Assembly (NCBI RefSeq): GCF_000011065.1
Contig: NC_004663.1
Location: 5,394,001 to 5,458,000, forward strand
DNA: 64,000 nucleotides
DNA from: Bacteroides thetaiotaomicron VPI-5482
GTDB lineage: Bacteria > Bacteroidota > Bacteroidia > Bacteroidales > Bacteroidaceae
Direction: 5' to 3'
Under the pieces are notes generated by a model. The model was given only the letters and a program-made list of their open reading frames with translations. It did not search any database and was not told where the DNA came from. The position numbers were made by a program, and so were the translations under genes. Each line of letters starts with the position of its first letter. The first letter of the stretch is position 1. Of this stretch, positions 63,456-64,000 are shown piece by piece.

Positions 63456-64000
63456 ATGAAACAGAACTTTTTAAAATGGATGGTATGTATGTGTTTCGGG
63501 CTATTGTCTGTTGCTACGGTAATGGCGGGCGGTAATTATAAAACTGTCAAAGTAAAAGCTCCTTTTCCGATGCAACCGATTAAAGTCTTTATTTATCCGG
63601 ACCGGGATTTTAAGATTACGGATTTTGGTGCTGTGCCGGGTGGAGAAGTTGATAATACCAAAGCGATCGCTGCTGCTATTGACGCATGTAATAAAGCGGG
63701 CGGTGGACGTGTGGTTGTTCCGGCAGGCATTTGGCTGACGGGACCCGTACACTTTAAAAGCAATATAAACCTCTGTTTAGAAGAAGATGCTGTATTGAGT
63801 TTTACAGATAATCCGGAAGACTATCTACCGGCGGTAATGACCTCATGGGAGGGATTGGAGTGCTATAATTACTCACCGCTACTGTATGCATTTGAATGTG
63901 AAAATGTGGCAATCAGCGGTAAAGGTACATTACAGCCGAAGATGGGAACATGGAAAGTATGGTTTAAACGTCCTGCACCCCATCTGCAAGCTTTGAAGGA
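63456..64000 (+). CDS. GH28 family hydrolase, 3'-truncated by window edge
   Basis: An open frame from the ATG at 63456 to the window end (181 full codons). A signal peptide (MVCMCFGLLSVATVMAG) is followed by VFIYPDRDFKITDFGAVPGGEVDNTKAIAAAIDACNKAGGG, VVVPAGIWLTGPVHFKSNINLCLEEDAVL and ENVAISGKGTLQPKMGTW, the N-terminal rungs of a GH28 beta-helix. It resembles the 8817-10403 enzyme (same WLTGPV and SNINL segments) more than the GH28 just upstream. The catalytic blocks lie outside the window. It follows the deacetylase by 33 bp and belongs to the same operon. Confidence 0.85.
   Translation, partial: MKQNFLKWMVCMCFGLLSVATVMAGGNYKTVKVKAPFPMQPIKVFIYPDRDFKITDFGAVPGGEVDNTKAIAAAIDACNKAGGGRVVVPAGIWLTGPVHFKSNINLCLEEDAVLSFTDNPEDYLPAVMTSWEGLECYNYSPLLYAFECENVAISGKGTLQPKMGTWKVWFKRPAPHLQALK

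Overview
The window is from a Bacteroides chromosome, most probably B. thetaiotaomicron or a very close relative. The evidence is TAnnTTTG promoters in place of TATAAT boxes, A-rich start regions rather than Shine-Dalgarno sequences, two SusC/SusD pairs, two hybrid two-component regulators, and many carbohydrate-active enzymes. From memory, the HAD phosphatase at 23951-24736 matches the structurally characterised BT4131, and the gene order fits the BT4119-BT4155 stretch. No database search was possible.

Layout. (1) 1-14988 is the end of a homogalacturonan (pectin) utilisation locus: a truncated PL1 pectate lyase, a surface lipoprotein, SusC, SusD, a GH28 polygalacturonase and a convergent hybrid two-component regulator. 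(2) 15433-24736 is housekeeping: a radical SAM protein, a flavodiiron protein, NagB, a Sua5/TsaC-type protein, an AsmA-like protein, a Pif1-like helicase with TPRs and a HAD phosphatase. (3) 25109-39257 is a second polysaccharide locus: two discoidin-type lipoproteins, SusD, SusC, a GH29 alpha-L-fucosidase and a divergent hybrid regulator. Upstream of the fucosidase lie two 18-bp direct repeats that look like an operator. (4) 39373-41773 holds a MalY/PatB-type C-S lyase and a membrane metallophosphoesterase. (5) 41775-47390 is a mosaic accessory patch. It has an MNT nucleotidyltransferase with a 12-codon partner remnant, enclosed by 52-bp direct repeats copied from the end of the preceding gene. 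It also has an attenuator-like leader before a small orphan gene, a 110-bp inverted-repeat pair around non-coding palindromes, an AraC/GyrI regulator coupled to an iron-sulfur protein, and an IS4-family element inserted at the tip of an intergenic palindrome. (6) 47391-64000 is the start of a rhamnogalacturonan-I locus with divergent operons: GH106, GH28, a DUF4450-like protein, a frameshifted GH28, CE12 and GH2 on the minus strand; a GH43-GH42 fusion, GH28, a polysaccharide deacetylase and a truncated GH28 on the plus strand.

How it works together. Each locus pairs outer-membrane import (SusC/D) or periplasmic and surface hydrolases with a sensor that spans the inner membrane and binds DNA through an AraC domain. 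The homogalacturonan GH28 keeps the classical polygalacturonase residues. The complete RG-I GH28s lack the GHG histidine, which fits cleavage of the rhamnose-galacturonate backbone after removal of side chains (GH42, GH2), acetyl groups (CE12) and terminal rhamnose (GH106).

Limits. Domain names are by eye and memory; promoter, operator and RNA-structure calls are manual pattern matches without folding energies or comparative data.
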